From: Anaerolineaceae bacterium
GTDB taxonomy: Bacteria > Chloroflexota > Anaerolineae > Aggregatilineales > Phototrophicaceae
DNA length: 64,000 bases
NCBI GenBank assembly: GCA_002702065.1
Contig: NZXX01000001.1
Span: forward strand, 1,178,001 to 1,242,000
Reading direction: 5' to 3'
Shown: positions 1 to 8,399 of the stretch, piece by piece
Layout: the number at the start of each line of letters is the position of its first letter
Numbering within the stretch: the first letter of the stretch is position 1
Notes under the pieces: model-generated
What the model was told of the DNA's origin: nothing
Database searches by the model: none
What the model saw: only the letters and a program-made list of their open reading frames with translations
Program-made: the position numbers and the translations under genes

Positions 1-1029
1 CCGGCTGCGGTAACCGTGCCCCAGGCGACACCCGGCGAACATGACCGCAGCCCGCTGCCATTGCAGATGACGCAGCAGCCCAACCCCGATTATTCACCCT
101 GGTACGAAACCGGCGGTCATGGGATGCATGGTTTTCACTCGCATCTGCATGACCGTGATGAACTGGCGAAAGACATCGCCTGTTACTACGGCATGATTAG
201 CTGTATGGACAAATACATCGGCCTGATTTTGGATCGGTTGGATGCGCTGGGTTTGGCGGAGAACACGCTGGTGGTGTTTACCACAGATCATGGTCATTTT
301 TACGGCCATCACGGGCTGATCGCCAAAGGGCCATTCCATTATGAGGACGTGATTCGCGTGCCGTTTCTGGTGCGCTGGCCGGGGCAGGTGCCAGCCGGTG
401 CCGAATCTGACGCGCTCCAGACACTGGTCGATCTGCCACAGTCTTTCCTGAGTGCCTGTGGGATTGATGCGCCGGAAGTCATGACCGGAGTTGACCAGAC
501 AACGGTCTGGAAAGGCGAGTTACCCGCTGCTCGCGATCATGTGCTGGTGGAGCATCATCACCAGCCGACCACCATTCATACACGCAGCTATGTCGATGCG
601 CACTACAAGCTGACGGTGAACTGCAACCGCCCCTATGGGGAATTGTATGACCTGCAAACTGATCCGGGCGAGGTTCACAATCTATGGGACGAGCCGGATG
701 CAACGGATTTGAAAGCGGCGTTGATGCTGCGGCTGCTGCTGGCGGAAATGGCGCGTGAAGAACCCCTGACCGACGAAACGGCTGCATGGCCCAATAAGTC
801 GGCTGCGATGTACGCCAAGACGTTCAGCCAGGGAAGCTGGAAGATCCATGTGGACCCGGCACATGATATTTACGCGCTGTACGATGTCGGGCAGTATTCG
901 ACGCGGAAGGATGTTAACCTGTGGGATGAGCCGGCTTATGCACGAAACCGGGCGCAGATGGTGATGGCGCTGCAATTCGCCCGCATGGCTGCCGAACCCA
1001 TGTGGATGCCGCGCGTGGCCGGGGCCTGA
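1..1029 (+). CDS. Sulfatase, C-terminal part (5' end outside window)
   Basis: The reading frame is open from the first base, so the gene starts upstream and only the last 342 residues are seen. The visible part carries the distal half of the sulfatase fold: a helix with a Cys-Met-Asp-Lys stretch, then the metal-ligand motif TTDHGHFYGHHG and a following Lys-Gly-Pro, as in alkaline-phosphatase-like sulfatases. The nucleophile motif C/S-x-P-S-R must lie outside, so activity and sulfatase type cannot be judged. Two later blocks (ELYDLQTDPGE and a degenerate second copy near residue 300, IYALYDVGQ) match the usual sulfatase C-terminal subdomain. With the neighbouring sugar genes, a role in desulfating a polysaccharide or its oligomers is plausible but inferred. 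Confidence 0.85.
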   Translation, partial: PAAVTVPQATPGEHDRSPLPLQMTQQPNPDYSPWYETGGHGMHGFHSHLHDRDELAKDIACYYGMISCMDKYIGLILDRLDALGLAENTLVVFTTDHGHFYGHHGLIAKGPFHYEDVIRVPFLVRWPGQVPAGAESDALQTLVDLPQSFLSACGIDAPEVMTGVDQTTVWKGELPAARDHVLVEHHHQPTTIHTRSYVDAHYKLTVNCNRPYGELYDLQTDPGEVHNLWDEPDATDLKAALMLRLLLAEMAREEPLTDETAAWPNKSAAMYAKTFSQGSWKIHVDPAHDIYALYDVGQYSTRKDVNLWDEPAYARNRAQMVMALQFARMAAEPMWMPRVAGA

Positions 1030-1041
1030 TAGAAAATAAAA

Positions 1042-1068
1042 AAGGGCGCATTGTGTAGATGCGCCCTT
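1042..1068 (-). terminator. Rho-independent terminator of the cyclophilin gene
   Basis: Arms AAGGGCGCA (1042-1050) and TGCGCCCTT (1060-1068) form a perfect 9-bp stem. Read on the minus strand the stem is followed by a T-rich run (TTTTTATTTTCT), so it ends the minus-strand gene that stops at 1083. It may also stop the sulfatase transcript, but there is no T run on the plus side. Confidence 0.8.
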
Positions 1069-1082
1069 CATGATTGATCGGA

Positions 1083-2321
1083 TTAGCGAATTTCTGGTCG
1101 CAGGATTGACGACAAAATCTGCTCGTAAATCTGCTGGCCGACGAAACTCTCCAGGACCTCATCAATAGGCACTTCAACCCCGGTGTTCAGGGTGATTTGC
1201 GGCGTCGCAACAAAACGCCCGCGCTGCCAGCGTGTTGCAGTTGTGATGACGTCCGAATCACAGGCGGTGGATTCGCGGCTGTAGAGTGTCGAACCATTTT
1301 CACTCGTGTTTTCTGTAAAACCGCGCGCCGTCATCAGGTCCGCAACAGCCGGGTCTGTCAGGGCTGCCTGCGCATCCTCAGCTGAAGCGTAGGTTTCCAG
1401 CTCATAGCTGATCGAAATAAACGGCACATTGGTCAGGTCGCAGGCCACATTGACAATCGTGTTGGCTGCGGTGTATTCGTGATTGTGGCTGCTCAGAAAG
1501 TCCGCATAATCGGACTGGATTTCCTCTGGCATCTGGGCAGCCCATTCCTCGGTGCTGTAGATGCCGCTGGTTTCCTCGTCAATTGCCAGGACATCGGGTG
1601 GCAGCATACTCGTCAGTTGCTCAAAGGCTTCGGTGACTTCGTCCTGGCTGGCAGGGGGCACCGGTTCAAACGTGGTCTCGACGGTGCTGGGGTCTTCGAT
1701 AATCACAACGGTGTTCAGCGTCGTACCGGGTTCGGTAGCCGTCTGCGGGTCACGCAGTTCGATCGCTTCTACATTCTCCTGACCTTGCAGCACCTCACCA
1801 AAAATGGTGTGCAGGAAGTTCAGGTGCTGGGTTGGGGCCGTGGTGATGAAGAACTGCGAGCCGTTGGTGCCGGGGCCAGCATTCGCCATCGCCAGCCAAC
1901 CGGCCTGATCGAAGTTGAGGAAGCCGGCAAATTCATCTTCAAACTGGTAACCGGGGCCGCCGGTTCCTGTGCCATCCGGGTCACCACCCTGGGCCATAAA
2001 GTCCGCAATCACGCGATGGAAGGTGGTGTTATTGTAGTAACCCTGCTGGGCCAGGAAGATAAAGTTGTTGACCGTAACAGGCGCATATTCTTCCAGCAGG
2101 TCGATATAAACCGCACCGGCGTCCGTGCAGAACACGGCACGATAATCGACACCGGCCTCCAGGACCTGCTCCGGTTCGGAAAATGTGCGGTTGGCAGGTT
2201 CTTCCGCCGGGACTGCCGCTTCGCAAATTGCTTCCGGCGTGCTTGCTTCCTGCGCAAGCGCCGGGGAAATCGCCATCATCAGGCTCGTGAATAGGGTAAT
2301 AAACAGCAACAAACGTCGCAT
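1083..2321 (-). CDS. Secreted cyclophilin-type peptidyl-prolyl isomerase with extra C-terminal domain
   Basis: A 412-residue protein with a clear signal peptide (residues 1-23, ending SPALA-Q), so it works outside the membrane. Residues about 60-200 are a cyclophilin domain: the catalytic FHRVIADFMAQGGDP block, the NGSQFFI block and the HLNFLHTIFGEV block are all present. Such enzymes speed cis-trans turning of X-Pro bonds in exported proteins. Residues about 215-412 are a further acidic domain with two cysteines that I do not recognise, so the protein is much longer than a plain cyclophilin. AAGGAG sits just upstream of the ATG, and a terminator follows the stop codon. Confidence 0.9.
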   Translation of the reverse strand: MRRLLLFITLFTSLMMAISPALAQEASTPEAICEAAVPAEEPANRTFSEPEQVLEAGVDYRAVFCTDAGAVYIDLLEEYAPVTVNNFIFLAQQGYYNNTTFHRVIADFMAQGGDPDGTGTGGPGYQFEDEFAGFLNFDQAGWLAMANAGPGTNGSQFFITTAPTQHLNFLHTIFGEVLQGQENVEAIELRDPQTATEPGTTLNTVVIIEDPSTVETTFEPVPPASQDEVTEAFEQLTSMLPPDVLAIDEETSGIYSTEEWAAQMPEEIQSDYADFLSSHNHEYTAANTIVNVACDLTNVPFISISYELETYASAEDAQAALTDPAVADLMTARGFTENTSENGSTLYSRESTACDSDVITTATRWQRGRFVATPQITLNTGVEVPIDEVLESFVGQQIYEQILSSILRPEIR

Positions 2322-2430
2322 TCACAACTCCTTGAATTCGCAAATCAATCACACCATTGTAGCGGTCGATTGGTTCAGTTGGAACCTGTGGCTGTAATAC
2401 TCACGAAATGCTCAAATTGGTCCGGTGGCT

Positions 2431-2459
2431 TCTGGCGTCCACACACGAGGGACGCTAGA
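2431..2459 (+). other. Inverted repeat in the leader of the PhyH-type gene
   Basis: TCTGGCGTCC (2431-2440) pairs with GGACGCTAGA (2450-2459) over 10 positions with one G-T pair and a 9-base loop. It ends 36 bases before the ATG at 2496 and has no T run behind it, so it is more likely an operator or leader hairpin than a terminator. Confidence 0.45.
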
Positions 2460-2495
2460 CTCGTTTAAATGGGGATGAACAGAAAGGACCAAATA

Positions 2496-3374
2496 ATGGC
2501 AGGTAATACACCTTCACCCGGCCCGAATGGTGTTGAGTTGATCGACGTCGAAGCACCGCCGGACGGTCTTTACGAATACAGCACCGTGGTTACCGATGGT
2601 ATCAACGGGCTTGATGCGGTTACAGATGAAGATATTGAATTTTTTAAAGCCTATGGGTATCTGGTTATTCATAACGCATTTTCGCAGCCCGAAGTTGACG
2701 CCGCGTTGAACGGCATGGTCGACCTGATCGGCGGCAAATACCCTGATTTCAAGGGCATCATGTTCGAGTCGAAAGCGCGCGAGGTCTTGTCCAGTCTATC
2801 GCCGGAACAGCGGCAGGACTATGTCCGCAAGATTTCGTGGTTTGTCGAGCACGAGCCACGCCTGAAAGCATTGTCGCACCACCCGGTGCTGCTGGCTGTG
2901 CTGGAACGGATCATCGGCGAGCAGACCACTATGTTTCAGGATATGGGCTTAATCAAGCCGCCATTGATCGGTCGTGAAAAGCCCTGGCATCAGGACTTCG
3001 CTTACTTTAACCTGCCGCTGGGTACGCAGGTGGTCGGTGTCTGGGTCGCGCTGGATGAAGCCCTGATCGAGAACGGATGTATGCACGTGATTCCCGGCAG
3101 CCACCGCGACGGCCCGGTGATCCACTTCCAGCGGCGCGACTGGCAGATCTGCGATACGGATGTGCAGGTGGGACGCAGCGTGGCGGTCCCGCTCAAGCCC
3201 GGCGGCATACTGCTGTTTGATGGCCTGCTGCATCACGGTACCCCGCCCAGCCAATCGACCAAACGGCGGCGCGCGGTGCAGTATCACTACCGGCCTGCCA
3301 GTGTGCAGCAATATGGCGACAGCGAAGAACGTCTGAAAGTCTTTGGGCCAGAGGGCAAGGACGTTTACTGCTAG
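2496..3374 (+). CDS. PhyH-family (phytanoyl-CoA dioxygenase-like) Fe(II)/2-oxoglutarate oxygenase
   Basis: A 292-residue protein. The start at 2496 is chosen over an upstream ATG at 2469 because GAAAGGA (2482-2488) sits at the right distance. The iron facial triad is visible as His165-x-Asp167 in PWHQDF and a distal His246 or His247 in LLHHGTPP. The RRRAVQYHY stretch supplies the Arg that usually binds 2-oxoglutarate. Family members hydroxylate very different small molecules, so the substrate is unknown. It is the first plus-strand gene of the sugar island, directly ahead of an acetyl-esterase gene, which hints at a sugar- or plant-polymer-derived substrate; that is inference only. Confidence 0.85.
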   Translation: MAGNTPSPGPNGVELIDVEAPPDGLYEYSTVVTDGINGLDAVTDEDIEFFKAYGYLVIHNAFSQPEVDAALNGMVDLIGGKYPDFKGIMFESKAREVLSSLSPEQRQDYVRKISWFVEHEPRLKALSHHPVLLAVLERIIGEQTTMFQDMGLIKPPLIGREKPWHQDFAYFNLPLGTQVVGVWVALDEALIENGCMHVIPGSHRDGPVIHFQRRDWQICDTDVQVGRSVAVPLKPGGILLFDGLLHHGTPPSQSTKRRRAVQYHYRPASVQQYGDSEERLKVFGPEGKDVYC

Positions 3375-3482
3375 CGTCGTTGTTTCTGCTGGAGTGACAG
3401 CCGAATAGAAGATTGTCTATGCTGGCGATGCAGCATGGTTGATTGCCTGCGTGTGTTTGTTTCCTGAGGAAAGGTGTACTTC

Positions 3483-4451
3483 ATGCCGCTTTTTGATATG
3501 TCGCTGGAAGATTTGCAGCGCTACCGGCCAGAACGGACCGAACCGGCGGACTTTGACTCGTTCTGGCAGCAGACTCTCAGCGAGGCACGGCAGCATTCAC
3601 TGGACGCCCGTTTTGAACCGGTGGACTACGGCCTGACGCTGGTTGATGTGTTCGATGTGACGTTCTCCGGTTTTGGCGGCCAGCGGGTCAAAGGGTGGTT
3701 TCTGCTGCCGAAACAGCGCAGCGGGCCGCTGCCATGTGTGGTGGAATACATCGGTTACGGCGGCGGGCGCGGGGTTGGCTTCGAGCATCTGCTGTGGCCG
3801 AACATGGGATACGCCTACTTCATGATGGATACACGCGGGCAGGGCAGCGTATGGCGGCGCGGGGACACGCCGGACGTGCCCAATGGTGCGAATCCGGCTT
3901 ATCCGGGGTTCATGACGCAGGGCATTCTCGACCCATACACCTATTACTACCGGCGGGTTTTTACGGATGCCGTGCGGGCGATCGAAGTTATCTGGGGTCA
4001 CGAAGCAGTGGACTCCAAGCGTGTGGCGCTCACCGGTGAAAGCCAGGGCGGCGGCATCACGATTGCGGCAGGGGCGCTGCACGATGGCCCGCAGGTCGTC
4101 ATGCCGGATGTGCCGTTCCTGTGTCATTATCGCCGGGCGATTACGATCACGGACCGTGCCCCCTACTCCGAGATTGCCCACTACCTCAAGACCCATCGCA
4201 ACCATATGGACACGGTCTATCGCACCCTCAGCTACTTTGATGGCGTCAATTTCGCAGCGCGTATCTCGGCCCAGTCGTTGTTCTCGGTGGCACTGATGGA
4301 TATGACCTGCCCGCCATCGACGGTGTTTGCCGCGTACAATCACCTGCGGGGCGAAAAAGATATTCAGGTGTACGATTTCAACGACCACGAAGGCGGCGGC
4401 AGTTATCAGAAAATGGCGAAGATGAATTACCTGCGCGAGTTGTGGGGGTAG
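3483..4451 (+). CDS. Acetylxylan esterase / cephalosporin-C deacetylase-like (AXE1 family, CE7)
   Basis: A 322-residue alpha/beta-hydrolase. The start at 3483 follows GAGGAAAGG (3466-3474) with an 8-base gap; the in-frame GTG at 3474 lies inside that site. The N-terminus (FDMSLEDLQRYRP, then DFDSFW) and the RGQG block are typical of the CE7 family. The catalytic triad is readable: Ser187 in GESQGG, Asp273 in LMDMTCPP and His302 in NDHEGG. These enzymes remove acetyl groups from xylo-oligosaccharides in the cytoplasm. No signal peptide is present, which fits work on imported oligomers. It faces uxaC tail to tail. Confidence 0.9.
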   Translation: MPLFDMSLEDLQRYRPERTEPADFDSFWQQTLSEARQHSLDARFEPVDYGLTLVDVFDVTFSGFGGQRVKGWFLLPKQRSGPLPCVVEYIGYGGGRGVGFEHLLWPNMGYAYFMMDTRGQGSVWRRGDTPDVPNGANPAYPGFMTQGILDPYTYYYRRVFTDAVRAIEVIWGHEAVDSKRVALTGESQGGGITIAAGALHDGPQVVMPDVPFLCHYRRAITITDRAPYSEIAHYLKTHRNHMDTVYRTLSYFDGVNFAARISAQSLFSVALMDMTCPPSTVFAAYNHLRGEKDIQVYDFNDHEGGGSYQKMAKMNYLRELWG

Positions 4452-4476
4452 GGCGACTCAGTTAAACGAATCGCCC
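4451..4476. terminator. Weak convergent hairpin between the esterase and uxaC
   Basis: GGGCGA (4451-4456) and TCGCCC (4471-4476) pair across the 34-base gap between two facing stop codons. There is no real T run on either side, so termination strength is doubtful. Confidence 0.4.
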
Positions 4477-4485
4477 CATGAGATG

Positions 4486-5898
4486 CTACGCGAATTTGTA
4501 GGCTTTTTTCGCCAGCCCGTAGGACAGATCGTGGACCATGGCTTCGGCGTCTTCTTCGTCGACAATGCCGCGAACATGCAGCCCGGCGACCCAGTTGGCC
4601 GCTGCCCGCCGCCACACATCATGCCGTGCCGGAATCGACGTGAAAGCACGGGTGTCGTCGTTGAACCCAGCGGTGTTATAGATACCGGCTGTCTCCATCA
4701 CTTTGTCAAAGAAGTAAGCCATCCCGTTGAGGCTGTCGAAGAACCACCAGGGCGGACCGAGCTTGACTGCCGGATAATGCCCGGCCAGCGGCGCCATTTC
4801 GCGCCCGTAAGTGGTTTCGTCCAGTGTGAACAGGATGAGTGAATAGCGCGGGTCGCTGCCATATTTGCTGAGCAGCGGCAGCATATTGCGGGTGTATTCC
4901 AGCGCCACCGGAATATCAGCGCCTTTGTCCGGGCCGAAGCGGTCAAACAGGGCCTTGTTATGGTTCCGGTAGGAGCCGGGGTGCAGCTGCATGACCAGCC
5001 CATCCTCGACACTCATACGGGCCATCTGCATGAGCATGTGCCCGGTAAACTGCGCCGCATCTTCCGCCGTCGCTTCGCCGCGCAGCGCCCGCTGGAAGAT
5101 GACATCGGCCTGCTGATCACCCAGGTCGGTGGTATACGGGCTGAGCGCGGCATGATCTGTCGCGGTAGCCCCCATCGACTTGAAGAACGCCCGCCGGTCT
5201 TCGAGCGCTTCGATGAACACCTTATAGCTGTTGATTTCCTTACCAACCCGTTCGCCAAGCGCCTTGATGTGATTGTGCCAGCCTGCTGTATCGAGGTTGA
5301 CGACTGCATCCGGGCGGAATGTCGGCAGAATATTGCCTTTCCAGCCGGACTCTTGGATAGCTTTGTGGTGTTCCAGGGAGTCGGTGGCGGCATCCGTTGT
5401 GGTTAATACTTCGACATTGAACTGATCAAACAGGGCGCGCGGGCGGAATTCCGGTTTTGTCAGCTGATCGGCAATCTGATCATAGATGCTCTGGGCGGTG
5501 TCGCTGGTGAGCTTCTCGGTGATGCCAAAGACATTGCGGAACGAGTAGTTCAGCCAGATACCCGTTGGTGTGCCGCGAAACAGATAAAAATTGTCGGCAA
5601 AGAGCTGCCAGATCTTGCGGTGATCCTGCTCGACGGGGCCGCCATCGGCCCGCGGCACGGCCAGGTCTTCCAGCGCGATACCCTGCGCATAGAGCATCCG
5701 AAAGATATAGTGATCGGGGATGATGAATAACTCGGTGGGGGTGCCAAACTGGTAGTTCGGGTCGCTGAACAAACGGGGATCGACGTGCCCGTGCGGGCAG
5801 ACCAGCGGCAGGTCTTTCACCTGATCGTACAGGTGCAGCGCGACATTGCGAGAAGCCGGGTCGAAGTAACGATCATCCGGCAGGAAAATCTCGGTCAT
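4486..5898 (-). CDS. uxaC: Glucuronate (uronate) isomerase
   Basis: A 470-residue amidohydrolase-fold enzyme that turns D-glucuronate into D-fructuronate, or galacturonate into tagaturonate. It starts at the ATG at 5898, preceded by AAGGAGAA; nine more in-frame codons upstream are unlikely to be used. The family opening (EIFLPDDRYFDP and LPLVCPHGHVDP with the metal-binding His-x-His), the DNFYLFRGTPTGIWL block and the late LDETTYGREMAPLAGHYPAVKLGPPWWF region (given here in part) are characteristic. It stands alone on the minus strand, and the next steps (uxuB/uxuA, kdgK, kdgA) are not in the window. Its neighbours, an acetylxylan esterase and a GH4 enzyme with a CHGV motif, support a glucuronoxylan-type substrate. 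Confidence 0.93.
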   Translation of the reverse strand: MTEIFLPDDRYFDPASRNVALHLYDQVKDLPLVCPHGHVDPRLFSDPNYQFGTPTELFIIPDHYIFRMLYAQGIALEDLAVPRADGGPVEQDHRKIWQLFADNFYLFRGTPTGIWLNYSFRNVFGITEKLTSDTAQSIYDQIADQLTKPEFRPRALFDQFNVEVLTTTDAATDSLEHHKAIQESGWKGNILPTFRPDAVVNLDTAGWHNHIKALGERVGKEINSYKVFIEALEDRRAFFKSMGATATDHAALSPYTTDLGDQQADVIFQRALRGEATAEDAAQFTGHMLMQMARMSVEDGLVMQLHPGSYRNHNKALFDRFGPDKGADIPVALEYTRNMLPLLSKYGSDPRYSLILFTLDETTYGREMAPLAGHYPAVKLGPPWWFFDSLNGMAYFFDKVMETAGIYNTAGFNDDTRAFTSIPARHDVWRRAAANWVAGLHVRGIVDEEDAEAMVHDLSYGLAKKAYKFA

Positions 5899-5981
5899 TA
5901 AATCTTCTCCTTGCAATCTGTTCAATAATCGGTAACCAGCACAATGATACTGCGTTCGTGCCCAGATTTCCCATGATGGTC

Positions 5982-6062
5982 CTAAACTTTCGTCGGTTAG
6001 CTTGCAGGCAATTGTGACATTTGGTGCTAAACTATGGGGGATTTTGCCGGGAACTAAACTTT
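5982..6062. promoter_or_regulatory. Divergent uxaC-araB control region with repeated CTAAACTTT-like boxes
   Basis: The 179-base gap between the divergent uxaC and araB genes holds three direct copies of an A/T-rich box: CTAAACTTT at 5982, CTAAACTAT at 6027 and CTAAACTTT at 6054. A repeated box in a divergent sugar-gene promoter looks like a regulator site. I could not assign convincing -35/-10 boxes here and no regulator gene lies next to it. Confidence 0.35.
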
Positions 6063-6077
6063 GAGGTCAGATTGCTT

Positions 6078-7733
6078 ATGTACGCAATAGGAATTGATTA
6101 CGGAACGGAATCAGGACGTGCCGTACTCGTTGATACGCGTGATGGTCGAGAAGTCGCAGCGGCGGTACATGCTTACGAAAATGGTGTGATTGACCGGCAG
6201 TTACCGGGCAGCAACCGCCCCTTGCCGCCAGACTGGGCCTTGCAGGACCCAATGGATTATGTCGAGGTCGTCAAGCGGACGGTTCCGGTTGTGCTGAAGG
6301 AAAGTGGAGTCAGCCCGGATGAGGTCATTGGGGTGGGTATTGACTTCACCTCCTGTACCATGCTGCCGGTAAAGGCCGATGGCACGCCGTTGTCTGCGCT
6401 GCCAGAGTGGCGTGATAACCCGCATGCGTGGGTGAAATTGTGGAAGCATCATGCGGCTCAGCCACAGGCGGACCAGATCAACGAACTGGCGCGCCAGCGG
6501 GGTGAAAGCTGGCTGCCGAAGTATGGTGGCAAAATTTCATCCGAGTGGTTTTTCAGCAAGGTGCTGCAAATTCTGAAGGAAGCGCCGGAAGTTTACGCTG
6601 CTGCCGACCGGCTGCTGGAAGCCGCAGACTGGATTGTGTGGCAGCTATCGGGCGTCGAAACGCGCAACGCCTGCACGGCGGGCTATAAGGCGATGGTGCA
6701 GGGTAAGGCATTCCCCTCGCGCGATTACTTCGCCGCCCTGGACCCCCGCTTTGCCGACGTGGTCGACGAAAAAATGAGCCGCGATTTTGCGCCGCTGGGC
6801 GGTAAGGCTGGCGGCCTGACCAAACAGATGGCCGAATGGACCGGGCTGAAAGAGGGCACAGCCGTTGCTGTTGCCAACGTCGACGCCCATGTGACAGTGC
6901 CAGCGGTGAAAGTCACCAAACCCGGCAGCATGGTCATTATTATGGGGACATCGAACTGCCACATGCTGGTCGGGGATTCTGACCAGACGGTCGAGGGTAT
7001 GTGCGGGGTGGTGCCGGATGGTATCCTGCCGGGTTATTTCGGCTATGAAGCAGGTCAAAGCGGTGTTGGCGACATCTTTGCCTGGTTCGTGAACAACGCC
7101 GTGCCGCCGGAGTATCATGAAGCGGCGAAAAAGGCGGGCATGGGGCTGCATGAGTATCTGACGGATGAAGCCGCCAAGCAGAAACCGGGTGAACATGGTC
7201 TGGTGGCACTGGACTGGTTGAACGGCAACCGTTCGACACTGGTGGATGCCGACCTGACGGGCCTGATTCTGGGCATGACGCTGGGTACACGGGCACCGGA
7301 AATTTACCGTGCCCTGATCGAGTCGACGGCCTATGGCACGCGCGAGATTATCGAATCATTCGAGCGTAAGGGCATCCCGGTGCATGAGATTGTCGCGGCG
7401 GGCGGCCTGGCGGAAAAGAACAAAATGCTGGTACAGATCTATGCCGACGTCACCGGTAAACCAATGAAGCTGGCGGGTTCCGGGCAGGCCCCGGCGCTGG
7501 GGTCGGCGATGCACGCGGCGGTTGCTGCGGGTATCTACCCGAATATCGAAGCCGCAGCGGAGAAAATGGGCAAGCTGCGCGAGGGTGCGGTACAGCCCAT
7601 CGCCGAGAATCAGGCGATTTACAACCAGCTTTTTGCCGAGTATAAGACGCTGTATGATTACTTCGGGCGTGGAACGAACGACGTGATGAAACGCCTCAAA
7701 AAGATCAAACTGGAAGCACGGGGAGAGGCCTAA
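6078..7733 (+). CDS. araB: L-ribulokinase
   Basis: A 551-residue FGGY-family sugar kinase that phosphorylates L-ribulose to L-ribulose 5-phosphate. The ATG at 6078, 10 bases after TGAGGT, gives the expected beginning (IGIDYGTESGRAVL, the phosphate-binding loop); the frame is open upstream but nothing there looks coding. Family blocks seen include GVGIDFTSCTMLPV, WRDNPHAWVKLWKHH, PKYGGKISSEW, GTSNCHM and the C-terminal AAGGLAEKN. Length matches AraB rather than xylulokinase. It opens a five-gene same-strand run (araB, araD, methyltransferase, GH4, isomerase) with gaps as short as 6-9 bases, so these are likely cotranscribed for arabinose and uronic-acid oligomer use. Confidence 0.93.
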   Translation: MYAIGIDYGTESGRAVLVDTRDGREVAAAVHAYENGVIDRQLPGSNRPLPPDWALQDPMDYVEVVKRTVPVVLKESGVSPDEVIGVGIDFTSCTMLPVKADGTPLSALPEWRDNPHAWVKLWKHHAAQPQADQINELARQRGESWLPKYGGKISSEWFFSKVLQILKEAPEVYAAADRLLEAADWIVWQLSGVETRNACTAGYKAMVQGKAFPSRDYFAALDPRFADVVDEKMSRDFAPLGGKAGGLTKQMAEWTGLKEGTAVAVANVDAHVTVPAVKVTKPGSMVIIMGTSNCHMLVGDSDQTVEGMCGVVPDGILPGYFGYEAGQSGVGDIFAWFVNNAVPPEYHEAAKKAGMGLHEYLTDEAAKQKPGEHGLVALDWLNGNRSTLVDADLTGLILGMTLGTRAPEIYRALIESTAYGTREIIESFERKGIPVHEIVAAGGLAEKNKMLVQIYADVTGKPMKLAGSGQAPALGSAMHAAVAAGIYPNIEAAAEKMGKLREGAVQPIAENQAIYNQLFAEYKTLYDYFGRGTNDVMKRLKKIKLEARGEA

Positions 7734-7739
7734 CGAACC

Positions 7740-8390
7740 ATGATGCTCGAAGAACTGCGGGCAGAGGTTTGTCGACTGCATGCCGAACTGCCAAAGAATC
7801 TGCTGGTTGCGTGGACGAGTGGCAATGTCAGTGCCCGTGACCCGGAAAGCGGGTTGGTCGTCATCAAGCCAAGCGGGGTGAAGTTCGAGGACCTGACGCC
7901 GGAAAATATGGTCGTGGTGGATAGCAACGGCGAGATTGTCGAAGGAGCGCATAAGGCATCGTCGGATACCGCGTCCCATTGTTATATCTATCGCCAGCTT
8001 CCGGATGTCAATGGCGTGGTGCATACGCACTCTCGTTATGCGACCGCCTTTGCTGTGCTGGGGCGCGAAATCCCTTGTGTGACCACGGCCATGGCCGATG
8101 AGTTTGGCGGCCCGATTCCGTGCGGCGGATTCGCGCTGATCGGCGGTGAGGAAATTGGTCAGCGTGTGGTCGAAGCGCTGGATGGCTCCCGCAGTCCGTC
8201 CTGTATTTTGCAGAGTCATGGTGTGTTCGCCACCGGGCCAACCGCCGAAAAAGCCGTGCAGGCAGCGGTTATGACGGAAGATAACGCGGCGATTGTCTGG
8301 ACCGCGCTGCAAATGGGCACACCGCTGACGATTGCCGAAGAAGATATTGCTAAACTGAATTATCGTTATCAGAATGTGTACGGACAGTAG
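7740..8390 (+). CDS. araD: L-ribulose-5-phosphate 4-epimerase (class II aldolase family)
   Basis: A 216-residue class II aldolase/adducin-fold protein that starts six bases after araB, behind GGGAGAGG. The zinc site is clear: VVHTHSRYA gives two His ligands, and QSHGVFATG the third; TSGNVSARD binds phosphate. AraD turns L-ribulose 5-phosphate into D-xylulose 5-phosphate, which fits the AraB product next door. Fuculose- and rhamnulose-phosphate aldolases share the fold, so the assignment leans on length, the conserved KPSGV block and the araB context. Confidence 0.88.
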   Translation: MMLEELRAEVCRLHAELPKNLLVAWTSGNVSARDPESGLVVIKPSGVKFEDLTPENMVVVDSNGEIVEGAHKASSDTASHCYIYRQLPDVNGVVHTHSRYATAFAVLGREIPCVTTAMADEFGGPIPCGGFALIGGEEIGQRVVEALDGSRSPSCILQSHGVFATGPTAEKAVQAAVMTEDNAAIVWTALQMGTPLTIAEEDIAKLNYRYQNVYGQ

Positions 8391-8399
8391 AGGTCGGGC

